Shown: positions 45,854 to 55,244 of the stretch, piece after piece | Numbering within the stretch: the stretch's first letter is position 1 | How the letters are laid out: each line of letters begins with the position of its first letter | DNA from: Bythopirellula polymerisocia | GTDB taxonomy: Bacteria > Planctomycetota > Planctomycetia > Pirellulales > Lacipirellulaceae | Assembly (NCBI RefSeq): GCF_007860015.1 | Contig: NZ_SJPS01000003.1 | Coordinates: 744,001-808,000, forward strand | Reading direction: 5' to 3' | Length of the DNA stretch: 64,000 bases | Made by a program: the position numbers and the translations under genes | The notes under the pieces: generated by a model | Databases searched by the model: none | Told to the model about the DNA's origin: nothing | What the model saw: only the letters and a program-made list of their open reading frames with translations

Positions 45854-46867
45854 TCAGTTGTCATTCAATTGGAACAGGCGTTGGGCATTTTCCACAAGGA
45901 TCGACCGTCGTTCGGCCGCTGTGAGCGGCATGGCGTCGATTGCGGCGAGTGTCGAGCGGATGTAGTCAGGCCCTCCTCCTGGATCAAAGGGCATATCGCT
46001 GGCAAACAAGAGTCGCTCAGCTCCGAAAAAAGCCTTTCCACATTCGAGGGCTGCCATTGAGCCGAACGAGGCCGTATCCGCGTAGAAACGCGCACATGCA
46101 TTAAGCACAGGCTCCTGAAGGGTCGTCTTGACATACTCCTCTGTGCCCGGCGGATTGCGTGTACCAAGTAGCTCCATTCCGGGACCAAGTCGGCCAGCCA
46201 ACATGGGAAGATACCCCCCCACATGGTGGGCGATGATTTTCAAATCCGGCAGCCGATCAAAAATTCCCGATAGCGCTAGTCGGGTAAGAGCCAAGGTCGT
46301 TTCATAAGGCCAACCGATTGCCCACCATAGATCGAACTTCGAGAATTTTTCGCCTGGATAGTCAGATACGGACATCGAGCGCGTCGGATGTAAGAGAATC
46401 GGCAGGTCTCGTGCGGCCATGAACTCAAAGAGCGGCTGAAATTGAGGAAGGTCCAACGGTTGGCCCAGCACACTCGTGAAAACCTGTACGCCTACTGCGC
46501 CGTATTCGTCGATGGCTCGCTGGGCTTCGTGGATGCATGCGCTGACATCGTTGAGCGGAAGTGACGCGGCGAATCCGCGAATCCACTTCCCGCCGGCATC
46601 GACGGCGCCGGCTAATTCGTCATTGGCTAGCCGGGAAAGTTCGACCGATTTGTGCGGAGCTAACACCTCAATGGGCGGTGACGAGAGGCTGATGATTTGG
46701 CTATATCCGGGAAACTCTTCGAGAATCTCTAGCCTGGCTTTCAAATCAACTATGGCACGTATCTGCTGCGCCCGTTCGAACATCTTCAACGGCTTGTCAG
46801 ATGCTTCTTGTACCGCCGCAATGTACTTGCGAGGTAAGAAATGGCAGAAAACGTCAATGCTTTCCAT
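45854..46867 (-). CDS. Amidohydrolase-family (amidohydrolase_2) protein
   Basis: This 337-residue metal-dependent TIM-barrel hydrolase or decarboxylase (ACMSD/gamma-resorcylate decarboxylase-like) starts MESIDVFCHFLPRKY. Here the usual first-strand HxH is replaced by C-H. The other landmarks are LPILLHPTRS, LKIIAHHVGGYLPM and LLFASDMPFDPGGG. Relatives act on lactones (for example 2-pyrone-4,6-dicarboxylate or L-fuconolactone) or on aromatic acids. In this setting a sugar-lactone hydrolase is plausible. The ATG at 46867 is preferred because the longer frame to 46921 covers the intergenic start region. Confidence 0.82.
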   Translation of the reverse strand: MESIDVFCHFLPRKYIAAVQEASDKPLKMFERAQQIRAIVDLKARLEILEEFPGYSQIISLSSPPIEVLAPHKSVELSRLANDELAGAVDAGGKWIRGFAASLPLNDVSACIHEAQRAIDEYGAVGVQVFTSVLGQPLDLPQFQPLFEFMAARDLPILLHPTRSMSVSDYPGEKFSKFDLWWAIGWPYETTLALTRLALSGIFDRLPDLKIIAHHVGGYLPMLAGRLGPGMELLGTRNPPGTEEYVKTTLQEPVLNACARFYADTASFGSMAALECGKAFFGAERLLFASDMPFDPGGGPDYIRSTLAAIDAMPLTAAERRSILVENAQRLFQLNDN

Positions 46868-46917
46868 GGGAATCGCGAGGAGGAAGGAGGTTAAGAGTTT
46901 GATCGGTGCGGGTAGTT

Positions 46918-47874
46918 TCAAAGGGAAGGGTTGATTTTGGCAAGCTCCCTGCGAATCTTTTCTACTTCAGTTGCGGGTAAAGGGTTCACTGGACGACGAA
47001 AATGAGGACTAGGGAACTTGCCCAGCAGCCAACGTGCAACTTTCATCCGCTGATGGGCTCCACACCCCGGCTCTCCGAAATCGTAGATCAAGTGAGCCAA
47101 TGGAGCGACCGTTCGCTGAGCATTCTTGGCCCTTTGAAAATCTCCGTCAAGCGCTGCGTGGACGAGTTCCACCATCAAATGCGGTGCAAAGCCAGCGAAC
47201 CCTATCAGAGCCCCATCCGCCGCTTCGAAAAGCGTTGGCAAGAGAAATTCGTCGTGGCACGTGACCACCGTTGTGTCGGGTGAGGATTCCTTTAGACTCT
47301 CAAAGTCGTAAAGCCATCGGGACATGTCTCGGGTGCCCATTTTGATCATCACAACACGGGGATGTTTGGCAATTCTGAGCATTTCGTCGAGCGAGTAGCC
47401 CGCCTTCGTCCACGCCGGATATTGGTGGAGGATGACGTCGATCCCCGCTGCATCGGCAACGTCGGTGCAGAAATCAATTGCGGTTGCCGTGGTGCGTCCG
47501 AAACGGAGCCAGTGGTGCGGCGGCATGAGTAGAATTGCATGCGCTCCCGCTTCCTTGGCTGCGATTGCGTGTTCCGTGGCTTCCAGCGTACCCTCAGCCA
47601 TTACTCCTGAGGCGACTTTCACATCCCGTGTGGATTTCGCGACAGACTTTGCGAGAATCGCAGTTACTTGCGCTCGTTCTCGGGGCAGCAGCGACATGAC
47701 TTCGCCCGTATGGCCGTTGCACACCACGCCTTGAATCCCGTCCACCGAGGCAAGGTCGTAGATGTATTCGCCGAGCCCCTCTTCGTCGATCGATTGATCT
47801 TCTCGAAAAGCACAGAGCGTCGCGGCAAAGACACCGGTCCATGGCTTATGGTTCCAAGTCATAGTATTTTGCAC
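46918..47874 (-). CDS. DapA-superfamily aldolase (dihydrodipicolinate synthase-like)
   Basis: This 318-residue TIM-barrel lyase is of the DHDPS/NAL family, which makes a Schiff base between a lysine and pyruvate. The expected Schiff-base lysine is Lys178 (VVMIKMGTRD), with Tyr152 in HQYPAW and VCNGHTGEVMSL as the family's GxxGE segment. In sugar-acid loci such proteins are 2-keto-3-deoxy-gluconate or -galactonate aldolases or 5-dehydro-4-deoxyglucarate dehydratases. Synthesis of diaminopimelate is less likely given the context. It is the first gene of a three-gene operon (to 44743), with motif copy 4 about 110 bases upstream. Confidence 0.85.
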   Translation of the reverse strand: MQNTMTWNHKPWTGVFAATLCAFREDQSIDEEGLGEYIYDLASVDGIQGVVCNGHTGEVMSLLPRERAQVTAILAKSVAKSTRDVKVASGVMAEGTLEATEHAIAAKEAGAHAILLMPPHHWLRFGRTTATAIDFCTDVADAAGIDVILHQYPAWTKAGYSLDEMLRIAKHPRVVMIKMGTRDMSRWLYDFESLKESSPDTTVVTCHDEFLLPTLFEAADGALIGFAGFAPHLMVELVHAALDGDFQRAKNAQRTVAPLAHLIYDFGEPGCGAHQRMKVARWLLGKFPSPHFRRPVNPLPATEVEKIRRELAKINPSL

Positions 47875-47982
47875 CCAAAGATAAAGCGCTGAAGCGACAT
47901 CTGAATCAGTTCCTCAAAAGAGACCGGATTATTCTACCATGACCGAAGTGAAAAAAAATGTATCCCTAAGTCGCGAGTGGCG

Positions 47983-48000
47983 ATTTCCGAAATCACTAAT
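47983..48000 (+). promoter_or_regulatory. Candidate operator, copy 4 (ATTTCCGAAATCACTAAT)
   Basis: This is the fourth copy of the RTTTCCKAAWDYRCHAAT motif. It lies 109 bases before the DapA-like start and about 145 before the divergent gene at 48145. Confidence 0.55.
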
Positions 48001-48144
48001 AATTGGTGTGAAACTGTACTAAGGGCATGGCAACAGTCAACTCAGCCAAAAAGATGCCGCCTCAACTGGTCAATTATTGAATATGGCGTGATAATGGGCG
48101 CATATTCGGGAAGTCGAAGCACAAATTTCACTCGAGCTAGATGC

Positions 48145-49143
48145 ATGGAAAGAACTCAAAATATGATGCAAAGCAATTCAGTCTTCTTGTTGGTTTGTTT
48201 TGGCTGCCTGCCACTAAGAGTTCATGCGTGTGAGGATGAGCATCCCCCGGCAGTAGTTCAACCCGTTGTTGAGCGCACACTCTTGGACAGTGATGGTCAA
48301 GCAGTGGTGGAAATGAAATTTGACCCTCGAGGATTGAGTGGCTTACATACCTCGGACGCACCGACACAGTCTTGGATGCGCGGCGGGGATGACGATTCGC
48401 GGGTCTGGGACTATCGCGAGTGGCAGTGGTGGAAAGGGCATCCCTGGGGTGATAGTTGTCGTCCCAGGTATTGGACGACTGCCGATTTTTCTCCGGGCGA
48501 GCGGCAGCTCGATATTCATTTTGAAATCGATGGCTTTGATTGCATCCAGAAGTTCCTCCTCCCAGAAGTTGTGGACAAGGCTCGACCGCATTGGGATGTT
48601 GTCACATCGATCCGCAATATTTCTGGTTCTGATGTGAAAGAGTACGGACAGTTTTTCGCATGCTACACAAAATTTAACGAGCCGAATTCCTGTTGGTTTT
48701 GGGAGGCAGGCAATCGGCTGACCAGATTTTTAGAACACGGAGTCGATCATCTCGATGGTTACGTCGTTCACCCCGACGCCTACTTTGCCGCCAGCGGTGC
48801 TATCCCGCATTGCCCGCGTGGCGGGGGAAAGATTGTCTCCACTTGGCATCGGCCGGTGCTTGTCTCTCACCCTTCACCTGCCGGTTGGCGGTCGGTTATT
48901 CTTATCGAAGCCGAGTACGCCGCCGCACTGGCACAAGGAATTCGCGGAGCGGCCATGGATTACATCGTGTTTCCTGGTCCCAACATGGAAGTATTCGAAG
49001 ATCAAGCGTTATTCTCTGTGCAAATTCGACACTATTTGATCAAGTCTCCAGAGTTGCCCACAACCGACACCTTGGAGAACTTGTGGACACAATTCGAAGC
49101 GTCTCACGAGGCTATTCATAAGTTGGCCAGTGGAAACAATTAG
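48145..49143 (+). CDS. Exported protein of unknown function
   Basis: This 332-residue protein has a signal peptide (hydrophobic stretch SVFLLVCFGCLPLRVHA). It is unusually rich in Trp and aromatic residues (YREWQWWKGHPWGD, NSCWFWEAGNR) and reads as a beta-sandwich domain. I do not recognise the family. The frame is open upstream to 47977, but that extension crosses the candidate operator, so the ATG at 48145 is preferred. It is followed 16 bases later by the PhoPQ-type gene, and the two look co-transcribed. A carbohydrate-binding or mutarotase-like role is a guess. Confidence 0.7.
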   Translation: MERTQNMMQSNSVFLLVCFGCLPLRVHACEDEHPPAVVQPVVERTLLDSDGQAVVEMKFDPRGLSGLHTSDAPTQSWMRGGDDDSRVWDYREWQWWKGHPWGDSCRPRYWTTADFSPGERQLDIHFEIDGFDCIQKFLLPEVVDKARPHWDVVTSIRNISGSDVKEYGQFFACYTKFNEPNSCWFWEAGNRLTRFLEHGVDHLDGYVVHPDAYFAASGAIPHCPRGGGKIVSTWHRPVLVSHPSPAGWRSVILIEAEYAAALAQGIRGAAMDYIVFPGPNMEVFEDQALFSVQIRHYLIKSPELPTTDTLENLWTQFEASHEAIHKLASGNN

Positions 49144-49159
49144 TACAGGAACTTTCTTC

Positions 49160-50617
49160 ATGGGAAATCGTAGCAACGTGCGCGTTTTGGACTCGCTTAC
49201 TGCTCTCACTACATTATTCCTCGCATTACAATGGCCCACCTCTGTTGTAGCAGCCAAGCCAGTGAGTTTCGAATCAACAGGGCCTGAAATATTGGACGAA
49301 TATTTGGCAAAGCCCGAGCCAGAGTATTCCTGGCAAATCGTTCGCAACGTTGAAACCGAACAGGTTAGCTCGTATGTCATCGATCTCACTTCTCTTGAAT
49401 GGCTTAATCCAGAAGAGGTTGACCGCACCGAGTGGCACCATTGGCTGATCGTGACCAAGCCCAAGGACTTGCATCACGCAACGGCGATCATGATCGTCGG
49501 CGGCGGGAATAACGGAGAAGATGCACCACGGGGTCCAAGTCAGCGAGCGATGAAACTTGCGAAGCAACTTTGCGCAGTCGTCGTCGAATTGCAGCAGGTC
49601 CCCAACGAACCCCTAAAATTTCGCCAAGATGGGAAGAAGCGAAAAGAGGACGACTTGTTGGCATACGCTGGTGACCAATTCCTGAAAACTGGGGATACTC
49701 GCTGGATTGCTCGCTTGCCAATGGTCAAATCAGTCGTGAAGGCCATGGATACTGTGCAAGAACTTGCCGAGGAAAAGTTTCCTGAAACTGAGCCGATTTC
49801 AAATTTTATCGTTGTGGGTGCCTCAAAGCGTGGATGGACCTCTTGGTTGGTCGCAGGTGCCGATCCGCGTGTGATTGCGGTAGCCCCCTTGGTGATTGAT
49901 TGTTTGAACATCCAAAAATCGATGCTCCACCATATTGCCGCTTACGGCTTCTGGGCTCCTGCCGTAGGCGACTACGAACGTCATGGTTTGCTCAACCATT
50001 TGAAACAACCCGAGTACCAAAGACTCATCCAGATCGACGATCCTTACTTCCACCGCCAGCGCGTGACAATGCCGAAATTCATCGTCAACTCTGCCGGCGA
50101 TCAGTATTTCTTGCCTGATTCGTCGCAGTTCTATTTCGATTCACTCGTGGGTGAAAAACACTTGCGCTACGTACCGAACAGCGATCACTCGCTAAAAGAC
50201 TCTGATGCCGAGGAAAGCATCGCTGCGTTTTGCAATTCGATCTTGTTAGAAAAAGAGCGACCCAGGTATGACTGGAATTTTTCCCCGGACGGATCTATTG
50301 AGGTGACTTGTGAGACGAAGCCGACAGCAGTCAGATTGTGGCAAGCAAACAATCCAGACGCGCGAGACTTTCGCCTCGAAACGCTTGGCCCCGCGTACCG
50401 CTCGGAAGAGCTAAATGCGACGGCTGATGGCAAGTATGTCGTGACTGCTCCGAAAGTCGAGCGAGGGTGGACAGCTTATTTCGTCGAGATGGAGTTCCCT
50501 ACTTCGATGGGTCCTCCTATGAAATTTACTACGGGGGTGAGGGTCGCGCCGGACGTGCTTCCGCACTTGGATCTGATCAACCCTCAGCCTGAGTCGGTGG
50601 GGGCTGCTGCCGATTGA
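49160..50617 (+). CDS. PhoPQ-activated pathogenicity-related family protein
   Basis: This 485-residue exported alpha/beta-hydrolase-fold protein belongs to the PhoPQ_related family (Pfam PF10142). A signal precedes about residue 32 (LALQWPTSVVAA). The nucleophile elbow is Ser222 in VGASKRGWTSW. The acid and base follow in NSAGDQYFLPDS and PNSDHSLKDS. Members are Ca2+-site serine hydrolases or amidases of unclear substrate. The ATG at 49160 has ACAGGA 9 bases upstream. A GTG at 49130 would overlap the preceding gene. Confidence 0.85.
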   Translation: MGNRSNVRVLDSLTALTTLFLALQWPTSVVAAKPVSFESTGPEILDEYLAKPEPEYSWQIVRNVETEQVSSYVIDLTSLEWLNPEEVDRTEWHHWLIVTKPKDLHHATAIMIVGGGNNGEDAPRGPSQRAMKLAKQLCAVVVELQQVPNEPLKFRQDGKKRKEDDLLAYAGDQFLKTGDTRWIARLPMVKSVVKAMDTVQELAEEKFPETEPISNFIVVGASKRGWTSWLVAGADPRVIAVAPLVIDCLNIQKSMLHHIAAYGFWAPAVGDYERHGLLNHLKQPEYQRLIQIDDPYFHRQRVTMPKFIVNSAGDQYFLPDSSQFYFDSLVGEKHLRYVPNSDHSLKDSDAEESIAAFCNSILLEKERPRYDWNFSPDGSIEVTCETKPTAVRLWQANNPDARDFRLETLGPAYRSEELNATADGKYVVTAPKVERGWTAYFVEMEFPTSMGPPMKFTTGVRVAPDVLPHLDLINPQPESVGAAAD

Positions 50618-50682
50618 TTTGGTCCCCTATCAGCAACATTGCTTTAGCCCCCGGGTTCATGGATCAACGGAAGATCCGGTCG

Positions 50683-52521
50683 CTATCGCGAAGTAGCTGA
50701 AGAACTACTACTCTTGCTATCCAAGCGTCGTTGCTGTTCCAGCCAGTGCAGTGCGGCCTGCGGAATCAACTCATGGGCGCCATCAAATAAGGTGACCCGT
50801 ACATTCTGGGACTGACGACGAAAGAGAGGCTGCTTGTCGCCATAACTGGAATCAGAAACTTCACGCACAAGGAGAGAGGGAACCTTGGCTTCATTGACGA
50901 AATATTTTATTTCATCTTCCGAGAGTCGATCCTGCAGGTCGGCGATCTTGTTGAAGGCACGCAGCGAGTGGCTCACTGGCACACTTCCTTCATGTCCGTC
51001 TCGAATACCAGCGTTGATGTCGACGTTGATGCCTCGAGCTCCTTCTAACCAGGTAATCGGTGATCTGAGTTCATACTGGCGGTCTACTACTTCACTGGTC
51101 CCAGGTGGGCCTCCGCACGAGTTCGCGATTTCACGCCAGTGCTTGTCGCCATCTCCTTTGTTCTCGTGATACCAATGTTCTAGATCCACGATTGGTACCC
51201 AGGCAGAGACACCAGCCCATATCTCGGGTCGTCGGCCCGCCATCAAAAGTGCAGTATATCCACCACCAGAGGTTCCTACCAAATAGATTCGCGATGGGTC
51301 TACCTCGGCATGGTGGGAAGCAAACTCAACCGCATCCACGATGTCTTGCACAACCAAATCGGAGCCAGTCGCTTCCGGATTACGATTGGGGCCACGAAAA
51401 TTCGGATGAATATAAACCCACCCCTTCTGTTGGCACCATTCGGCACAAGCCTGATGATCATCCTGCTGGTAGTCGCCTGACCAAGTGTGCAGTGCGACTA
51501 ACAAGGGTGCGGGCTTATCACTTATAGGAGCGTAGAACATGGCGGGTTGCACGGTGTCGTCAGCCGAACTGCGATACTGAATTTCCCGCTGTTTAGAGCC
51601 GGGAACACCCGTCTCCTCAAGAAAGTCTAGATACACGCGATTCACCTTGGCAGATTTGTTATCTCCTTGATGAAAATACATGCCATAACGTAATTGGAGT
51701 GAGGCTTCAGCTGGTAGCGTCACCGGCTGAGCGGGCAGTCGTCCCTTGGTATAGTCACGCTCGCCGAAGGGGTTTATCGTAAACAGCCCATAGTCTCGCA
51801 CATGGTAGCGACCGCGACGGAAATTGAGCGGACGGTCGAAAATCGCGACGCCAAATGTTCTTCCTTCGACTTCGCCTGAGTAATCTACCCAATCACTTTG
51901 CCTGCCCCAACAGCCTTTGGCAGAATGCAGGCCGTCAGCATTGGTGACTTCGCCCGTGTTTTCCTCACACATCGAATCGGCCATGCGAAATGCAAAAAAG
52001 CCTTCTTCTGTATCGCCAAAGGTGACTGGTTTTTCTCCTGCGGTGAAACGGATGTCGTAAATCAGCAGTCTGTTTTCGTAGATGCTTATCTTAGTGCGCT
52101 CTCTCAGTACAACTTTGCCATCTTGATCGAGCCATTCGTTCTTAACTTTAAGGATCGCAGGATTCGAGCCGGTTCGCACGACTTCTACTGATCGATTCTT
52201 AATGCGTCCCTGCTGGTGCCAAAAAGCTATATCGTTAACTTTGTCGATGGCAATCCAGATGCCAGTGTGATGCGGATGGTCACCGCCTGGAGGAGAAATT
52301 GGGCGAGATAGAATTGTGCCATCTGCAGCTCTTACTTCGCGAAAGAATGGGCGGGAATGTTCTTTTCCTGTCTCGTATTCAGCAAATTCCTGGTCGTCAA
52401 TCGTGACAAGAAAGTTATCACCACGTTCGTTGATCTCGACCGCCATCAACAATTGCGAAAACCTGACGATCAAGATAAAAGTTGAGAAAAAGACCGTTTG
52501 AATTCGCAAAGTGATGCTCAC
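50683..52521 (-). CDS. Exported fusion: PmoA-like (DUF6807) domain plus prolyl-oligopeptidase/esterase-type hydrolase
   Basis: This 612-residue protein has a signal segment (about 8-27), then a PmoA-like domain (about 30-300: GGDHPHHTGIWIAID, FGDTEEGFFAFRM, RRGRYHVRDYGLFTINPF), then an alpha/beta hydrolase (about 315-600) with Ser418 in LVGTSGGGYTA and a likely catalytic His583 in FDGAHELIP. The hydrolase resembles S9-type peptidases and feruloyl/acetyl esterases. Fusing the two suggests that the PmoA-like part presents or binds the carbohydrate ester. It lies 22 bases downstream of the DUF1501 gene on the same strand. Confidence 0.83.
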   Translation of the reverse strand: MSITLRIQTVFFSTFILIVRFSQLLMAVEINERGDNFLVTIDDQEFAEYETGKEHSRPFFREVRAADGTILSRPISPPGGDHPHHTGIWIAIDKVNDIAFWHQQGRIKNRSVEVVRTGSNPAILKVKNEWLDQDGKVVLRERTKISIYENRLLIYDIRFTAGEKPVTFGDTEEGFFAFRMADSMCEENTGEVTNADGLHSAKGCWGRQSDWVDYSGEVEGRTFGVAIFDRPLNFRRGRYHVRDYGLFTINPFGERDYTKGRLPAQPVTLPAEASLQLRYGMYFHQGDNKSAKVNRVYLDFLEETGVPGSKQREIQYRSSADDTVQPAMFYAPISDKPAPLLVALHTWSGDYQQDDHQACAEWCQQKGWVYIHPNFRGPNRNPEATGSDLVVQDIVDAVEFASHHAEVDPSRIYLVGTSGGGYTALLMAGRRPEIWAGVSAWVPIVDLEHWYHENKGDGDKHWREIANSCGGPPGTSEVVDRQYELRSPITWLEGARGINVDINAGIRDGHEGSVPVSHSLRAFNKIADLQDRLSEDEIKYFVNEAKVPSLLVREVSDSSYGDKQPLFRRQSQNVRVTLFDGAHELIPQAALHWLEQQRRLDSKSSSSSATSR

Positions 52522-52543
52522 TACTTTCTGTGTTGTGCCTTGG

Positions 52544-53980
52544 TCAAGATTTCAATAAGCCATGCATTACATTGCCGGCGACATCCGTCAAACGATGTCG
52601 GCGTCCTTGGTACTTGAATGTCAACCGCTCGTGGTCGATTCCCAGGCAATGGAGCATCGTGGCGTGCAGGTCATGCACATGCACCGGCTTGTCGACAATG
52701 TTGTAGCTGTAGTCGTCCGTCTCGCCGTAGGTGATCCCAGGGCGGAAGCCGCCGCCGGCCATCCACATCGTGAAGCAACGGGGGTGGTGATCACGTCCGT
52801 AGTCTGTGGGAGTAAGCTTGCCTTGGCAATACACCGTACGCCCGAACTCGCCGCCCCAAACGACAAGGGTTTCGTCCAGCATGCCGCGCTGCTTGAGGTC
52901 AGTAATTAGCGCTGCCGCCGCCTGATCGGTCGATTTACAGAACCTTGGCAATTCGGCGGGTAGTTTATTGTGGTGGTCCCAACCTCGTTGAAAAAGCTCG
53001 ATGAAACGCACTCCCCGTTCTGCCATTCGGCGAGCTAACAGGCAATTGTGGGCGAAGGTTCCAGGCTGCTGGCATTCAGGACCATACAGATCAAGAACAT
53101 GCTGTGGTTCGCTGGACAGGTCGGTTAGCTCGGGCACCGAAGTCTGCATCCGGAAGGCCATCTCATACTGGTCGATCCTCGTCGCTATTTCTTCGTCGGC
53201 GTACTCAGCTAGCTGCATTTCGTTGAGTTGCGCTAGCCCATCAAGTACACCTCGCCGAGTACTGCGATCCATGCCGGGGGGATCAGAGAGGTACAGCACA
53301 GGATCACCAACCGACCGAAACTTAACCCCCTGGTATGTCGAGGGCAAGAAACCGCTACTCCACAAGCGATCATACAAGGGCTGACCTTCTCTGCCTGATA
53401 ACAGGACGACAAAAGCCGGTAGATCTTCCGCATCGTTTCCTAACCCATAAGCTAACCAGGCCCCCATACTTGGCCGACCGGGCTGTTGCGAACCCGTTTG
53501 AAGAAATGTGATAGCCGGGTCGTGATTGATCGCATCGGTGTGCATCGAGCGCACAATACACAAGTCCTCAACTACCTTGGCAGTGTGAGGCAAGAGTTCA
53601 CTTACCCAGGTTCCGTTCTGACCATGTTGAGCAAAAGAAAACTGCGATGGAACAATGGGGAGTCCGCCCTGCCCCGAGCTCATTGTGGTAATGCGCTGGC
53701 CTTGGCGAATCGATTCCGGAAGTTCGGTGGCACGCAAGCGAGCCAAGTTTGGCTTGTGGTCAAATAGCTCAATCTGGGACGGACCACCCGACTGAAACAA
53801 GTAAATGACTCGTTTGGCGGTGGGTGCAAAATTCGGAAAATCAAACGCAGAGCTACTTTGCTGAGTAGCAGACACCGGAGTATTGCCCAGGGTGGACAAA
53901 GCTGCGGAAGCCAGCCCAAAGCCAGCACGCCCCAAGAAATTGCGGCGATTGAAGGAACATTTAATTTGTTGAAGAGTGTC
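52544..53980 (-). CDS. Tat-exported DUF1501 protein (alkaline-phosphatase-like fold)
   Basis: This 478-residue DUF1501 protein has a twin-arginine signal ([19 protein letters not shown]). It is a distant alkaline phosphatase/sulfatase-superfamily fold, with [46 protein letters not shown] and [19 protein letters not shown] as strongly conserved stretches carrying likely metal ligands. In planctomycetes DUF1501 is usually next to a DUF1549/DUF1553 cytochrome-like gene, but none is here. The start is ATG 53980, and the frame is open nine codons further. Confidence 0.88.
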   Translation of the reverse strand, partial: DTLQQIKCSFNRRNFLGRAGFGLASAALSTLGNTPVSATQQSSSAFDFPNFAPTAKRVIYLFQSGGPSQIELFDHKPNLARLRATELPESIRQGQRITTMSSGQGGLPIVPSQFSFAQHGQNGTWVSELLPHTAKVVEDLCIVRSMHTDAINHDPAITFLQTGSQQPGRPSMGAWLAYGLGNDAEDLPAFVVLLSGREGQPLYDRLWSSGFLPSTYQGVKFRSVGDPVLYLSDPPGMDRSTRRGVLDGLAQLNEMQLAEYADEEIATRIDQYEMAFRMQTSVPELTDLSSEPQHVLDLYGPECQQPGTFAHNCLLARRMAERGVRFIELFQRGWDHHNKLPAELPRFCKSTDQAAAALITDLKQRGMLDETLVVWGGEFGRTVYCQGKLTPTDYGRDHHPRCFTMWMAGGGFRPGITYGETDDYSYNIVDKPVHVHDLHATMLHCLGIDHERLTFKYQGRRHRLTDVAGNVMHGLLKS

Positions 53981-54341
53981 CATGACGTTTTGTACGACTC
54001 TATACACTGTCCTAAATAATTGCCAAGACAGGTGCAGGCGGCGATCATAAAAGGTCAGTACTCATCATACAACCGAATAGCTATTCTACCAATTCTTTTT
54101 GGGAAGTCCTGGCGGAATATCAAGACTACAAATTCACTCTAATACTTTTCACAAACCCCATAGTTGGATCTTAGCGAGTTGAATTGTTCGATAGATTTCT
54201 GGATTGACCAACATCTCTTTTCTGCTTTGGCGCCGCATTACTTTCGCTCTAACAAAGCCAGTTCTTGCTAGTGACTCCGTTCATGTGTACTTTGAATACA
54301 GTCGCAGTCCATGATTTGACATAACGCTCATCAGGTTGAAT
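53981..54341. other. Divergent intergenic region, DUF1501 / nitrilase-2
   Basis: This 361-base AT-rich region has no gene, and no copy of the 18-bp motif. TTGACA (54316) is too close to the start codon to place a normal promoter. Confidence 0.45.
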
Positions 54342-55241
54342 ATGACGCCACCACAGAAAATGACCTGGCTGGACCTGCCTATGCTGGTTATTCTCGCCAC
54401 GTGTCATTTCACTGTGGGGTCTAGCCCTTATTTATTTGCTGAGGATAATTTGCCGAGTTTCACTGTCGCGGCAATGCGTGTACAACCTGAGCGTTGGAAT
54501 AAAGAGCATAATTGTCGTCTCCTTGAGCAGTACGCTGCTGAGGCTGCTAAGCGAGATGCCAAACTGGTCGTGACTTGCGAGGGTTTTCTCGATGGCTATA
54601 CCAGCAATGCAAAATTGACTCCCGGACTTACTCGCGAACAATTATTGCAAATCGGTGAAGCCTTAGACGGCCCTTTTATGAGTCGCATCGCGGCACTAGC
54701 TAGGAAGCTGAAGATTTATCTCTCTGTTGGGTTTGCCGAGCGTCGTGGCCAACAGATGTTTAACTCGGTTGCAGTCTATTCTCCACTAGGCGAGTTGGTG
54801 CTGCACTACAGCAAGACCCACACCAAGGGCGAAGTCTTCAACACCCCCGGCACAAACTTCCCAGTGGCGAAAACCGATGTTGGTACGCTGGGGGCACTCA
54901 TCTGTTACGATCGCCGCTTTCCCGAAGTGTCGCGAATTCTCGCACTGAAAGGCGCCCAAATACTCATCTTGCCAGCATACGGCACCGACGGCGAGCGAAA
55001 CGAAGCCTTGTTACGCACTCGTGCCTGGGAAAACAGCGTCTGGGTGGTCTATGCGAAACAGAATCAGGCATTAATTATTAACCCGAGCGGCAAGATAGTT
55101 GCCCGTGATGAGGGCGACCACGATCAGTTGGTATTTGCAAAAATCTCAATCGATGACCAGGTAGGGACCGGTGATATTCTGGAGCGCCGTTCGCCTGAAT
55201 TCTATCATGAAATCATAGAACTACAGCTTCAAGGAGAATAG
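54342..55241 (+). CDS. Carbon-nitrogen hydrolase (nitrilase superfamily), exported
   Basis: This 299-residue nitrilase-family enzyme has Glu80 (LVVTCEGFLDGY), Lys158 (LHYSKTHTKGE) and Cys188 (ALICYDRRFPE) as the catalytic triad. An N-terminal hydrophobic segment (LPMLVILATCHFTVGSS) points to export. It is distinct from the nitrilase at 29536. The sulfatase gene starts 3 bases after its stop, so both are made together, and an N-acyl or amide group on a sulfated sugar is a possible shared target. The start is ATG 54342, with TTG 54336 as the alternative. Confidence 0.86.
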   Translation: MTPPQKMTWLDLPMLVILATCHFTVGSSPYLFAEDNLPSFTVAAMRVQPERWNKEHNCRLLEQYAAEAAKRDAKLVVTCEGFLDGYTSNAKLTPGLTREQLLQIGEALDGPFMSRIAALARKLKIYLSVGFAERRGQQMFNSVAVYSPLGELVLHYSKTHTKGEVFNTPGTNFPVAKTDVGTLGALICYDRRFPEVSRILALKGAQILILPAYGTDGERNEALLRTRAWENSVWVVYAKQNQALIINPSGKIVARDEGDHDQLVFAKISIDDQVGTGDILERRSPEFYHEIIELQLQGE

Positions 55242-55244
55242 AAA

